A stretch of DNA of 64,000 nt. Source: Pseudomonas sp. 6D_7.1_Bac1 (GTDB lineage: Bacteria > Pseudomonadota > Gammaproteobacteria > Pseudomonadales > Pseudomonadaceae). The stretch covers positions 124,001-188,000 of the forward strand of contig NZ_JANLNW010000051.1 in the NCBI RefSeq assembly GCF_025465945.1, given 5' to 3'. A model generated the notes under the pieces. That model was not told the origin of the DNA, ran no database searches, and saw only the letters and a list, made by a program, of their open reading frames with translations. The translations under genes were made by a program, and so were the position numbers. Numbering within the stretch: position 1 is the stretch's first letter; every line of letters starts with the position of its first letter. Below, piece after piece: positions 37,681-46,401 of this stretch.

Positions 37681-38289
37681 ATGAATAGCTACGGATTATT
37701 TTTACTGTTTGCCACCTTGACCATTCTCAGCCCCGGCCCGGGTGTGGTGCTGACGCTTACCAACGCCTTGCGTCATGGCTGGACTGGCGCACTGCCGGGT
37801 ATTCTGGGTATTGCTTTGGGAGCCTTTGTCGTCGCCGGCATCAGTGCAACCAGTGTTGGACTGATTCTGGCCACCTCCGCCAGCGCGTTCACCGCGTTGA
37901 AATATGCAGGCGCGGCCTATCTTTTGTACCTGGGTTACAAATCCTGGCGCACTGATCGTTTCATCCCTGAGCTTGAAGCGAAATCATCCAGCCCCGGCTA
38001 TCGCTTCGTCGAGGCGGCATCGCTCCAGCTGTTGAACCCCAAGGCCGTGTTCTTTTTTCTGGCCGTGTTTCCGCAGTTCATCGACACCTCGGCGCATTAC
38101 TACAGCCAGTTTTTCACCCTGGTCAGTTCCTACAGCGTGCTGGTGATCGTGATCCATGGCAGCTATGCCTTGCTCGCCAATGCGGCCAAAGGCTGGCTGT
38201 CGAGCCAAAAAGGTTCCTGGCTGGCGGCGAAGGTATCAGGCGTCACATTCACAGGCTTCGGCGTACTCATGGCCACCGCCAGCCGATAG
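37681..38289 (+). CDS. LysE family amino acid exporter
   Basis: A 202-aa inner-membrane protein with about six hydrophobic helices. It starts MNSYGLFLLFATLTILSPGPGVVLTLTNALRHGW, where SPGPG is the family hallmark, and contains LQLLNPKAVFFFLAVFPQF, the second conserved region. ATG 37681 follows GGAGTGTGAG; the longer frame from 37576 adds a non-membrane, non-family leader. The family exports amino acids such as lysine, threonine, homoserine lactone or leucine; the substrate is unknown here. Confidence 0.88.
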   Translation: MNSYGLFLLFATLTILSPGPGVVLTLTNALRHGWTGALPGILGIALGAFVVAGISATSVGLILATSASAFTALKYAGAAYLLYLGYKSWRTDRFIPELEAKSSSPGYRFVEAASLQLLNPKAVFFFLAVFPQFIDTSAHYYSQFFTLVSSYSVLVIVIHGSYALLANAAKGWLSSQKGSWLAAKVSGVTFTGFGVLMATASR

Positions 38290-38302
38290 CGAACACCTGC
38301 TG

Positions 38303-39073
38303 CTATGGCGAAGGGCTGGTGACTGAGCGAGGGCTTGTCTCGGTGGACTTGCTTCGCTCTATTGGCGACTGAGCCGGCAGTTCAACCGCGAACCTGGTCG
38401 AGAGTTCTTTGCGTCCGGTCGCTGTCAATGCCAGCGCCCGGCTGTCCAGATCCTGCGTCAGCCATTTGCGCTTGATCGCCGTTTGCAACAAAGCCGCGCC
38501 CAATGAGCCGCCGAGATGCGGGCGGCGCATGCTCCAGTCCAGGCAGGAACAGGCAAAGCGTCGGCGCAGAGTGCTCAGGGTTTTCACGTCGATGCCCAGC
38601 CCTTCGAAAAACCGCTCACCGGTTTCACTCAGCACATAGTGCTGATCGCCCTGCTCCGATATCACTAACCAACCCGCTTCCAGCATCCGGTCATGCAGCA
38701 GCACCGCCAAGGTGCCGGCCATGTGGTCGTAGCAAGTGCGGGCGAATTGCAGGCGATCAGGGGTGCGGGGAGTGAAGGTTGGCGCAGCGTTCTGGCCGAT
38801 CACCATCAGCGCTTCCAGGGCCTGGGCGACCCGTTGATCCGCCAGGCTGTAATAACGATGACGGCCCTGGACGTGCAGCCGCACCAGCGCCAGGTCCTTG
38901 AGTTTCGCCAGATGAGCACTGGCGGTAGAGGCGCTGACGTCGGCGATCACTGCCAGTTCGGTGCTGGTGCGCGCGTGGCCGTCCATCAGCGAGCAAAGGA
39001 TTTTCGTCCGGGCCGGCTCGGCGATCGCCGCCGCCACGTGCGAGACGCCGATGTCGTGTTGCTCTACGTTCAT
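38303..39073 (-). CDS. ArsR family transcriptional regulator
   Basis: A 256-aa regulator with an N-terminal ArsR winged helix (AAAIAEPARTKILCSLMDGHARTSTELAVIADVSASTASAHLAKLKDLALVRLHVQGRHRYYSLA). A C-terminal half of about 150 residues contains a second winged-helix-like region (VLHDRMLEAGWLV...LSETGERFF) and Cys residues in RRFACSCLDWSMRRPHLGGSLG. The start at 39073 has GGGAGCG before it. Related longer ArsR proteins in Pseudomonas often sit beside oxygenases. It is divergent from the P450 gene (82 bp apart) and probably controls it. Confidence 0.85.
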   Translation of the reverse strand: MNVEQHDIGVSHVAAAIAEPARTKILCSLMDGHARTSTELAVIADVSASTASAHLAKLKDLALVRLHVQGRHRYYSLADQRVAQALEALMVIGQNAAPTFTPRTPDRLQFARTCYDHMAGTLAVLLHDRMLEAGWLVISEQGDQHYVLSETGERFFEGLGIDVKTLSTLRRRFACSCLDWSMRRPHLGGSLGAALLQTAIKRKWLTQDLDSRALALTATGRKELSTRFAVELPAQSPIERSKSTETSPRSVTSPSP

Positions 39074-39154
39074 ATTTCGCTCCCGGACGAATCGTCGTCC
39101 ATTCGGACTGGAGATAGTAGCAACACTTTCCACCGACGAATAAGGCTGCGCCTC

Positions 39155-40288
39155 ATGGACCCGATCATCGCCGCGACACACCTCGACCCTTATCCTTATT
39201 ACGCCAGCCTGCGAGCCGACGGCGGCCTTTCATTTCATCAAGGATCAGGCCTGTGGGTGGCCAGTAGCGCCCGGGCCGTCGCCGCCATATTGGCCCATCC
39301 TGACTGCAAGGTTCGGCCGGCCCACGAGCCGGTACCCAAGGCCATCGCGCAAGGCGCGGCCGGCAAGGTGTTCGGCCAGTTGATGCGGATGAACGAGGGT
39401 GAGCGCCAGCGCTGTCCGAGGTCAGCCATACAACCAGGACTGGAACTGATCGACGCGGAGGCGGTCAGCGCACTGGTCCGGGCCCGGCTGATAAGCCCAT
39501 CCGCCGACGGGCTTCGCAAAGCCATGTTCATGGGCCCCGTTTGCGTGGTCGCCGCATTGCTCGGTTTTTCACCGACAGAGGGTCGAGCCACCAGTGAGCT
39601 GACCGCCGATTTCGTGGCGTGCCTGTCGCCCCTTAGCAATCAAGCCCAACTGGATGCAGCCCATGTGGCAGCGGAGCGCCTGGGCGGTTACTTCGTAGAG
39701 CGCTTGAGCGCTGGAGACAATCAAAGCCCACTGCTTGAGGGTATCCGTCAACGCTTGGCAGATCACGACACCCTGCTCGCCAACCTGATTGGCCTGTTCT
39801 CCCAGACCTACGAGGCCACCGCCGGATTGATCGGCAACGCCCTGCTGGCGTTGATCCGCAACCCGCAGCTCAAGGGTGAAATGCAGCGCGACCCGGCACG
39901 GGTCAGCGACCTGCTGGCGGAAGTCCAGCGCCATGATCCTTCGGTGCAGAACACTCGTCGCTTCGTCAGCGCACCCTGTGAAATCGGCGGTGCCAGCCTC
40001 AAACCCGGCGACGCCATTCTGGTGCTGCTGGCCTCGGCCAACCGCGACCCGCAACTCAACGACAACCCGGACACGTTGATCCTCGACCGCCCGACCCGCC
40101 GCAGCTTCACCTTCGGCGCCGACCGCCATCAATGCCCCGGCCAGGCACTGGCCTTGAACATCGCCAGTGCCACGCTCGGTGAAATCCTGACGCGCAACAT
40201 CGCCCTGGATCAGCTGGCCTGGGAGTACCGCCCTTCCCTGAATGGTCGCATCCCGTTGTTTACCGAGTTGTCGGAGGCTCAACCGTGA
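39155..40288 (+). CDS. Cytochrome P450
   Basis: A 377-aa soluble P450. The I-helix region is LIGLFSQTYEATAGLIGNALL (Thr in the oxygen-activation zone), the K-helix EVQR fits ExxR, and the heme loop FTFGADRHQCPGQALAL contains the ligand Cys. Position -4 to that Cys is Asp rather than the usual Gly. The frame is open upstream to 38693, but ATG 39155 gives the natural start MDPIIAATHLDPYPYYASLR. The stop overlaps the start of a truncated monooxygenase gene (GTGA), so the two were once an operon. The substrate is unknown. Confidence 0.88.
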   Translation: MDPIIAATHLDPYPYYASLRADGGLSFHQGSGLWVASSARAVAAILAHPDCKVRPAHEPVPKAIAQGAAGKVFGQLMRMNEGERQRCPRSAIQPGLELIDAEAVSALVRARLISPSADGLRKAMFMGPVCVVAALLGFSPTEGRATSELTADFVACLSPLSNQAQLDAAHVAAERLGGYFVERLSAGDNQSPLLEGIRQRLADHDTLLANLIGLFSQTYEATAGLIGNALLALIRNPQLKGEMQRDPARVSDLLAEVQRHDPSVQNTRRFVSAPCEIGGASLKPGDAILVLLASANRDPQLNDNPDTLILDRPTRRSFTFGADRHQCPGQALALNIASATLGEILTRNIALDQLAWEYRPSLNGRIPLFTELSEAQP

Positions 40289-40380
40289 TCGAGGTGATGT
40301 TCGAAGCCGTGCCCCATGCCGAACATCGCCAGCGTTACCCAGGTGCTATACAAAATCCCTTGGGATACCTGGATGTGTAA
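40285..40380 (+). pseudogene. Truncated antibiotic-biosynthesis-monooxygenase-like gene
   Basis: The frame starts GTG, overlapping the P450 stop by four bases, and reads VIEVMFEAVPHAEHRQRY, the usual opening of small Pseudomonas ABM-fold monooxygenases. It then departs into unrelated sequence and stops after 31 codons. The normal protein is about 100 aa or longer. The break near 40338 is where AT-rich island sequence begins, so this is the left border of the island. Confidence 0.65.
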
Positions 40381-40464
40381 AATCACCACCATCAAAGGGA
40401 GAAGCTCATGACGGAAAAGCAATACAATCAACCAACTTGAACCGTAGCAGCTGACGGATGCACC

Positions 40465-41313
40465 ATGGATATTCTGCCGGGTACCACTACGCAAAGCGGT
40501 CCACTTTTCAGCTACACCATCAAATGTTCACAGCATGGACGAGTGGCGATTTTTCTACCCCAACGCCAACTAATCTCCCTGGTCGAAGGAACATCTCAGC
40601 ATCAGGTCGAGCTAGGCTTTTCTCCCAGCCGACTGCTTGAATTACTGATCAAAAAATCCAACAGCATTGTGGCCCGCAAAGAAATTCTAGACTACGCATG
40701 GCCAGAGCGTGTAGTCACGCAGAATAGTCTTAACCAAGCAATTTCACGACTGCGAGAACTACTGGGGGATGAACAAGATAAACAGATCATCCAAACCGTT
40801 CCTCGCCGCGGTTATCTTTTCAACGCGAGTTTTCTTGTCGCTACACAAGAACTTCCGGTCATCGATGATGATGCCCGCGGCACACAGACAGTTTTCGCAC
40901 AAGAAACCAGCTCAACCTTGACCTGGAGTTCCCTGCCGCTTGGCTGGCAATTACCAATCAGACTGCTCCTGGTAGCCACTACAGTATTGATGTTGAGCAG
41001 CCTTGTATTGCGTATTGACTGGGATCTGTTATTACAACCTGATCTGGCCATCAATACTCAACAAGAAAAGGGTCAGCACCTGATATACACAGCGCCGAAC
41101 CCAGCACTGTTAGAAACCCTGAAAAGTGACGTATCGAAACTACGTGAGCGTCTTGTATCTCTTTCAAACTCCCCTGAAACCCTGATATTCAACCGAACAC
41201 AAGACTACTATGACGTGATCTGTATCAACCAGGGGATAGCAAAGTTCATGACTATTCACCATTCTCAACTGTCGACTATAAATGACCAACAGCTACTGAG
41301 CTGCCTAAAATGA
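40465..41313 (+). CDS. ToxR-like membrane transcription regulator (pair 1)
   Basis: A 282-aa single-pass membrane regulator. Residues ~20-130 form an OmpR-type winged helix: FSPSRLLELLIKKSNSIVARKEILDYAWPERVVTQNSLNQAISRLRELLG...IIQTVPRRGYLF. A membrane helix (LPIRLLLVATTVLMLSSLVL) is near 167-186, and a periplasmic domain of about 95 residues follows. That domain has two Cys (DVICINQ and the C-terminal LLSCLK), reminiscent of the ToxR disulfide pair. Its stop overlaps the partner start (ATGA). Family knowledge (ToxR/ToxS, VtrA/VtrC) suggests sensing of an envelope or host cue. A close paralogue starts at 42540. Confidence 0.85.
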   Translation: MDILPGTTTQSGPLFSYTIKCSQHGRVAIFLPQRQLISLVEGTSQHQVELGFSPSRLLELLIKKSNSIVARKEILDYAWPERVVTQNSLNQAISRLRELLGDEQDKQIIQTVPRRGYLFNASFLVATQELPVIDDDARGTQTVFAQETSSTLTWSSLPLGWQLPIRLLLVATTVLMLSSLVLRIDWDLLLQPDLAINTQQEKGQHLIYTAPNPALLETLKSDVSKLRERLVSLSNSPETLIFNRTQDYYDVICINQGIAKFMTIHHSQLSTINDQQLLSCLK

Positions 41314-41789
41314 TCAAGCTCAACACTTTATTATGCGGTCTGATAGTAGCAGGCGGGATAACTCACGCAGGATACTCATTTTTGGTTCAAGAACGCGCAC
41401 CGAACGGTACTTATTTTTCGACCGGCGTATTTATAATGAGCGATGGTAGCACTACGCCTGCCAACCTTCGCATGCAACTGGACAACAATAATGCTTATGA
41501 CTTTATCCAGGTAGGCGCTTGGCATCATGATTTTTTTAGAAAAATAGAAAGTCGTGTTTCAGGAAATTTAAAACTGAAAACTGTTTCCGCCAGTCCCTCA
41601 CAGGAAGTTCCAGCACCCGCCTACAGCGATGAGGACATTGTGTTTAACAAGGCCTACAGCAGCAAGCAAGGAACCACCTTGACACTATACGCATTACCGC
41701 ATGATCAAAATGCGTTATGCTTTTATATTAAAGAGCTGAGCAAAGTGCGTTGCGTCAGCCAGAATCGCCCCCGCAGTCTTCATCCATAA
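41310..41789 (+). CDS. ToxS/VtrC-like membrane-anchored partner (pair 1)
   Basis: A 159-aa protein with an N-terminal hydrophobic anchor (LLCGLIVAGGITHAGYSFLV) and a periplasmic rest, beginning in the ToxR-like stop codon. It shares with the pair-2 partner the pattern HAGYS, GxYFSxGV, a middle (L)KT stretch, and a C-terminal Cys-x-YI-x-EL-x-K-x-RC. No named domain was recognised. Size, topology and position match ToxS, TcpH and VtrC, which stabilise or co-sense with their regulator. Confidence 0.72.
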   Translation: MIKLNTLLCGLIVAGGITHAGYSFLVQERAPNGTYFSTGVFIMSDGSTTPANLRMQLDNNNAYDFIQVGAWHHDFFRKIESRVSGNLKLKTVSASPSQEVPAPAYSDEDIVFNKAYSSKQGTTLTLYALPHDQNALCFYIKELSKVRCVSQNRPRSLHP

Positions 41790-42539
41790 GCTCATGGTTT
41801 TCTGATAAACATCTGCAATCGCTTGGGTACTGCGCTCAAAACCGGAAATAGATAAGGTTAAGCCATCGCTGGCTGCAGGGCGCAGAAGCGACCGCCTTGG
41901 TGTGAATTGCGCACGACTCAAAACGCACAGACCTATCCCAGGCTGCGTACATAAACCATGTATCCAAAGCCGAATCGTTCAGTCATGTCGCGCCATGTGG
42001 CATCTAAGCGCAGAACCCGCAGGATGCTGTTGAGCATCAGCCTGTCGGTGCTTCGTCGGCGTCCAGTCTTTTAAGCCGGCGAAAGGCCGCATACCGCCAA
42101 GTGCTGAACCGAAAGAAAATAGAAGGTGCAAGCGGACGGCCGAAAAAACTCGTGAATTGATGTGATTTGACAGCTATTAATTTCGCATTTAAGAATTCCT
42201 GCACGATAGTTACCGGTAGGACTGATCGAGCAGGAGCTCAAGCAACGCAAAGAACGCAAAGGTAGGGCAATGCAGCATATTTTTTTCACTTCACGTCAAC
42301 GAGAGGCATCACGGGTCCCTGTTTTTTTTTCGTCAGCATTGGCTGTTTTGTATCTGCCATGGGAAAAATTGGGAACACACAGGATAAGTCCTCTTGCTCC
42401 TGTTATGTACAAAACTTTCAAAAAAGGCTCCCGCTCGCCTGGGTGCGTACCTGACTATATTCGCCACTATCTTCACCTATTAGTTAAAGCACCACTTTTC
42501 AAGTGCTATTTTCACCTTGCAAAGTTTTAAGGCGAAAAC
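41790..42539. other. Spacer with transposase remnant, no intact gene
   Basis: This region between the two regulator pairs holds an IS5-type transposase fragment (41933-42072). The only other open frames are short and unrecognised (for example an 86-codon frame at 42270 reading through T-rich sequence). The last ~250 bp are AT-rich and probably carry the promoter of pair 2. Confidence 0.6.
41933..42072 (-). pseudogene. IS5-family (IS427-type) transposase fragment
   Basis: On the minus strand the frame reads KTGRRRSTDRLMLNSIL, then RVLRLDATWRDMTERFGFGYMVY, then a stop. This matches the conserved N-terminal GRPRxxDRxxLNGILWVLRSGAxWRDMPERFGP-type region of IS5/IS427 transposases. Both ends of the gene are gone. 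Confidence 0.75.
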
Positions 42540-43436
42540 ATGAGCTCCACAATTATAAAAGAGCCTCGTAGCCCCTTGGAGCAGGATCAGCACTCTGATA
42601 CTGCAAACTCATGCGCGATGCTGCAGACTCAAGACCGCTATATCATACGTTGCACCACGACCGGGTACTACGCTTATTTCGAGCCTACTCGCCAGTTGTT
42701 AACATCGTTGTTCGGACAACAGGTAACCGCCAAGGTTGAACTCAGCTTTTCCACATCGCACTTGCTCGAACTGCTGATTCTCAGAGCAGATACGATTGTC
42801 GCGCGAGAAGATATTTTAGCGTATGCCTGGCCAGACCGCGTTGTAACCCAAAACAGTCTGAATCAAGCTATCTCGAACCTCCGAGAGCATTTAGGTGACG
42901 ACCTCACCAAGGAGATCATACAAACGATGCCTCGTCGTGGCTATCAACTCAACTCTCGGTTTCTGATTAGTCTAAAAGAATGGTCGGCATTGCAAGATAG
43001 CTCAGACTCAACGCCTACTGTCGCCTCCCCCGATCCTCGTACAGTGACAGAACGGTCAAGAGGTGTTATTCAGCACCGCCGCCTTTTCCTTCTTTTGCTC
43101 ATTACCCTTTTGTTCGGGACTTTGATTTGGCGTATCAATTTTACTTTACTCCTGCAACCCGGGCCAATTTTCAGCAGCCTACAAATAGATAATCAATACT
43201 TCTTATATACCGCCCCTAGTCAAGAACAACTTTTAGCCCTACAAGCTGACACCACTTCCTTGCGAGCAAGATTATTATCACTACCCGAACCACCACGCAA
43301 TTTACTCTTCAATCGCATGCACAATTTCCTTGATGTAATCTGCATCAACAAGGACAATAAAGTTTCTTCTATACTGCTACACGAATCCCAACTACCGACT
43401 ATCACCGACCATCAACTAATGGCGTGTGCAAAATGA
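42540..43436 (+). CDS. ToxR-like membrane transcription regulator (pair 2)
   Basis: A 298-aa paralogue of the regulator at 40465. The winged helix (about 65-155) is nearly the same: FSTSHLLELLILRADTIVAREDILAYAWPDRVVTQNSLNQAISNLREHLG...IIQTMPRRGYQL. A membrane helix (RLFLLLLITLLFGTLIWRI) is near 180-198. The periplasmic domain again carries two Cys (DVICINK and LMACAK). The N-terminus is 25 residues longer. AAGG lies before the ATG. It shares a four-base overlap with its partner, just as in pair 1. Confidence 0.86.
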   Translation: MSSTIIKEPRSPLEQDQHSDTANSCAMLQTQDRYIIRCTTTGYYAYFEPTRQLLTSLFGQQVTAKVELSFSTSHLLELLILRADTIVAREDILAYAWPDRVVTQNSLNQAISNLREHLGDDLTKEIIQTMPRRGYQLNSRFLISLKEWSALQDSSDSTPTVASPDPRTVTERSRGVIQHRRLFLLLLITLLFGTLIWRINFTLLLQPGPIFSSLQIDNQYFLYTAPSQEQLLALQADTTSLRARLLSLPEPPRNLLFNRMHNFLDVICINKDNKVSSILLHESQLPTITDHQLMACAK

Positions 43437-43891
43437 TTCGCTCAGATCTAGGACTTTACGCATTGGCACTCCTGCTCATTCTATTGCACGCTGGCTATTC
43501 CGCTCTTGAGCGACAACGCCCCTATGGCTCTTATTTCTCTCACGGAGTAGTCTTACTCGAAAACGGCGAATCATTAACCCAAAGTGCGCGCTTACAGTTC
43601 CAGAAGAATATGATTTACGACTACCAACAGATCGGCAGTTCATCAAGCATTTTACCTCTCGAAATAAAAAGTAGCGTCCTGGGTAGCTTTGACTTAAAAA
43701 CCACCTCCACCAACGAAAGTCTGAACAGGGTTTCAGAAGGGTATATCAATAGTCAAATAGCCTACAATCAAGTCTATTATTCGAAAAAAAACATGCCACT
43801 TACATTTCATCAGCTCCCCACTGAGCCAGGCATTTTTTGCGCCTATATAGACGAACTCCAAAAACTGCGGTGTTTTAGCATGACACACTAA
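43433..43891 (+). CDS. ToxS/VtrC-like membrane-anchored partner (pair 2)
   Basis: A 152-aa protein. The ATG at 43433 sits in the ToxR-like stop (ATGA); a GTG nine bases upstream is possible but would break the parallel with pair 1. An N-terminal anchor (LYALALLLILLHAGYSAL) is followed by a periplasmic domain containing GSYFSHGVVLLENGES and the C-terminal CAYIDELQKLRC. It is clearly paralogous to the protein at 41310, though much of the middle has diverged, so the two pairs may sense different cues. Confidence 0.72.
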   Translation: MIRSDLGLYALALLLILLHAGYSALERQRPYGSYFSHGVVLLENGESLTQSARLQFQKNMIYDYQQIGSSSSILPLEIKSSVLGSFDLKTTSTNESLNRVSEGYINSQIAYNQVYYSKKNMPLTFHQLPTEPGIFCAYIDELQKLRCFSMTH

Positions 43892-45030
43892 GGATACCTA
43901 TACGTCAGGTTTATGTCACGCCAGGTACTATTTGACAGGATCATCCATCCTCATGGCACCCGCCAACCACCGACTCTCTATATATATCACCGCGGTTAGG
44001 CTCTTATCGCATAGAGCCTTTGTCACAACTTTTAATTGCGTGACTCTGGTCGCCGCATGCTAACGAAGATAGAATTCGATTAGACGTGCAGCGCGATTTT
44101 CTGCATCAAAGACTCAACACTTACGTTGCACGAATAGACTTTAAAGACGGGTTTAATTGCGCCAGAGTGGGAACTCTCATGAGCAGGGAATACTTCACTA
44201 CCAAAACCTGCCTGCTCCGTCGAAATCAGTGTTTGGCGTTCAATCCAGATGCGATCGCATCGGCGCCAGGCTTGGTAGTGATTAGCGTGGTCGTCGCCAT
44301 GGTCCACACCGCCGTCGGCATAGCCCGGTACGACAGCCACGACAACACGCTCCAGATACCCTTCAACTACTGCAGTCAGCGCGTGAAACCGTGGCGCTCG
44401 AAGTGCGTCGCATCCAACGTCCACGATAGCTCGTAGAGCTCTCCTTGAATATGAAGCCCCGCATCTCCATGCGTACAGCGTGCAACGCTTCCAGGAAATG
44501 TATCCAGAGCGAACTAGGCATCGGCGACCTCTCTGCGGAACTCAAAACCGTGTAATCCAAGGGGACTGGAATACAACTTTAAATCAAATATCAAAAACCC
44601 TCAAAAATCCTCAAGCACGGTAATAGCTTGATGGATGAGCGTGCCCCACTCCAGCGCGACCCAAATAATACAAAACCAGCATTACCCCCCCCTCAAAAAA
44701 AACAAAACACCCACCTAACAAATAGTAAAAACGCAGTCCACCACTGCCTTCACAAGTTTCTGTAACACTATTTTTCATATGCCGCACAAATCTAAACTTC
44801 GGCACAACTAAATCGGTCCACAATCAGACTTTGTATTGAACCCTTTATTTTTCAGAAAGACAATCGAATGGACGCCCCTTCTACCTTACAGCACTTAATC
44901 TCTACAGGAAGGACCAAGAAACTTTCACCAACAATCTACCGTCCTGCGCGACAAACTATAAATCAATAAACGCACACTTTCTTTAATACCGATGCAGCTA
45001 CATTCGCCCCCACAAAACAAGGAACGTAAA
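43892..45030. other. Long intergenic region, no convincing gene
   Basis: About 1.1 kb. The part from 44080 to 44560 is GC-richer and has overlapping opposite frames (116 codons at 44086 on +, 114 at 44080 on -), neither with a recognised domain or ribosome site; it looks like a relic of foreign coding DNA. From 44560 to 45030 it is AT-rich, with a C8/A8 homopolymer stretch near 44690, and should contain the promoter of the CRP-like gene. Confidence 0.55.
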
Positions 45031-45681
45031 ATGAACAACATTCATCTATCCGGCTTCAATTGTGGAAACGAAAAATCCGTAAACGCTAGCATTCGCTACT
45101 TATATGCCTGGATTAAAAAAAACGGAGCAAAAAAAACTGTCAACCCCGGAGAGGAGTTGCTGGAAACTGACGAAAATTCGATATTTTCGATTGAGAGTGG
45201 CGCATGGCGATTATTGGTTGGCGATCAGAAGGTCATCAGCATCATCGGGCCAGGCGGAATCGTGCTTCTCGACCATCAGCCCCAATACCATAATGTCCCT
45301 TCCAGCCGATACGAAGTAGTGTCCTGCTCTACTTATTATGAGTTCCCCATGGAAGGTATCCATCTAGCCGCATCAGACAAAGAGCTACTTAAAGGACTAT
45401 TTGACTTCATGACCTGGAGCGCTTGCGACATCTCAAACAAATGGCTGATGCAATGCTTGGGGGATAGCTACACTGAAGTCAAATCAGCACTGGAATGGAT
45501 GAACGCCTTACCGGAGGCTATCCGCTCAAAGTTTACCGCCATTGCATTCATAACAGATACAACAGGCGTCTCCAGATCCCACGCATTATCAATCATGAAA
45601 TCCTTGAAACAAGGAGGGTATATCGAAATGGACGGCGGACACCTCATAAACATTATAAAAAAATTACCTGACGGGTATTGA
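45031..45681 (+). CDS. CRP/FNR-superfamily regulator, IprA-like
   Basis: A 216-aa regulator. The N-terminal part (about 20-110) reads as a cyclic-nucleotide-type beta-roll without the phosphate-binding cassette residues (ENSIFSIESGAWRLLVGDQKVISIIGPGGIVLLDH). The C-terminal winged helix is PEAIRSKFTAIAFITDTTGVSRSHALSIMKSLKQGGYIEM. The HTH wording resembles IprA-type enterobacterial proteins. ATG 45031 has AAGGAACG upstream. It stands between the ToxR-like pairs and the lysis cassette, converging on the latter, and is a likely link between signal and lysis/toxin expression. Confidence 0.75.
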   Translation: MNNIHLSGFNCGNEKSVNASIRYLYAWIKKNGAKKTVNPGEELLETDENSIFSIESGAWRLLVGDQKVISIIGPGGIVLLDHQPQYHNVPSSRYEVVSCSTYYEFPMEGIHLAASDKELLKGLFDFMTWSACDISNKWLMQCLGDSYTEVKSALEWMNALPEAIRSKFTAIAFITDTTGVSRSHALSIMKSLKQGGYIEMDGGHLINIIKKLPDGY

Positions 45682-45699
45682 AATTCAGATAAAACAGAA

Positions 45700-45731
45700 T
45701 GCCGCAGTAACTGATAACTGGTTATGCGGCA
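45700..45731. terminator. Hairpin between convergent genes
   Basis: TGCCGCA...TAAC / GTTA...TGCGGCA pair to form a stem between the CRP-like gene and the endolysin gene. There is no long U-run, so termination is a guess from position. Confidence 0.45.
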
Positions 45732-45909
45732 CTCTCACCTCACCCAGAATCACTCCAAACAAATCACACCACTCCTCGACCATCCTATATAGCACTGTCA
45801 GCCATACTCCCCACCGACTAAAGCATTACAATTGCTTGAGCGGAACGCCGCTGCATAGAAGCAGACAATGTTACCGCATTTAAAGCGATCTCCTTAGCTT
45901 AAGACTGAA

Positions 45910-46401
45910 TTAAACACCTACCTTGCCACCGGCAAGAATATATCGAGAGACCAAGTGATCAATTGATCGTTCGTGCTGACCATATCCGGCACCAGGAAGG
46001 CTTGCCCAGATATTACGACACTTTGAAATAGCTCCAACAACTCTCCCAACTTTGATATCCTCAATCGCTCTCTGCTCTCGAATCTGCTTGATGGCTACTC
46101 GATCTTGATTTTCCGGTGTGAAGCCACCGACGAGTTTTAGAGAGAGTCTATAAGCATCCCAATATCGCGCCAGCAGTTGATATCGACCAGCCGCTGTAGA
46201 TTTGATACCAAGCCTTGGTAATGCCACCATTACTCTCGGGTGATCCTCATAGCTGCTGAATAGTTCCCCCCCGACGATAACGTCATACCCATGATTCAAT
46301 GTCGCTTGCTTCCCATCATCGGTACCTTCTGACCATGCAAGCATGTCCAGGAATGCGACAACATTGCACCCGCCAGCTTCACTTTCACTTATTTTTGCCA
46401 T
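45910..46401 (-). CDS. Phage lambda R-like endolysin (lytic transglycosylase)
   Basis: A 163-aa muralytic enzyme strikingly like lambda gpR. The N-terminal VAFLDMLAWSEGTDDGKQAT carries the catalytic Glu, and NHGYDVIVGGELFSSYEDHPR, STAAGRYQLLARYWDAYR and IWASLPGAGYGQ all match the lambda pattern. It cleaves glycan strands to 1,6-anhydro products. There is no signal peptide, so it needs a holin. ATG 46401 has AGGGGGC upstream and overlaps the preceding Rz-like gene by 17 bases. It is the last gene of the lysis cassette. Confidence 0.93.
   Translation of the reverse strand: MAKISESEAGGCNVVAFLDMLAWSEGTDDGKQATLNHGYDVIVGGELFSSYEDHPRVMVALPRLGIKSTAAGRYQLLARYWDAYRLSLKLVGGFTPENQDRVAIKQIREQRAIEDIKVGRVVGAISKCRNIWASLPGAGYGQHERSIDHLVSRYILAGGKVGV

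Noticed and set aside
38693..39154. 154-residue N-terminal extension of the P450 frame
   Set aside because: This stretch is antisense to the ArsR gene and has no P450 character; the normal start is at 39155.
44080..44436. Opposite-strand frames of 114-116 codons in the island
   Set aside because: Neither has a recognised family, a good ribosome site or supportive context; treated as relic sequence.
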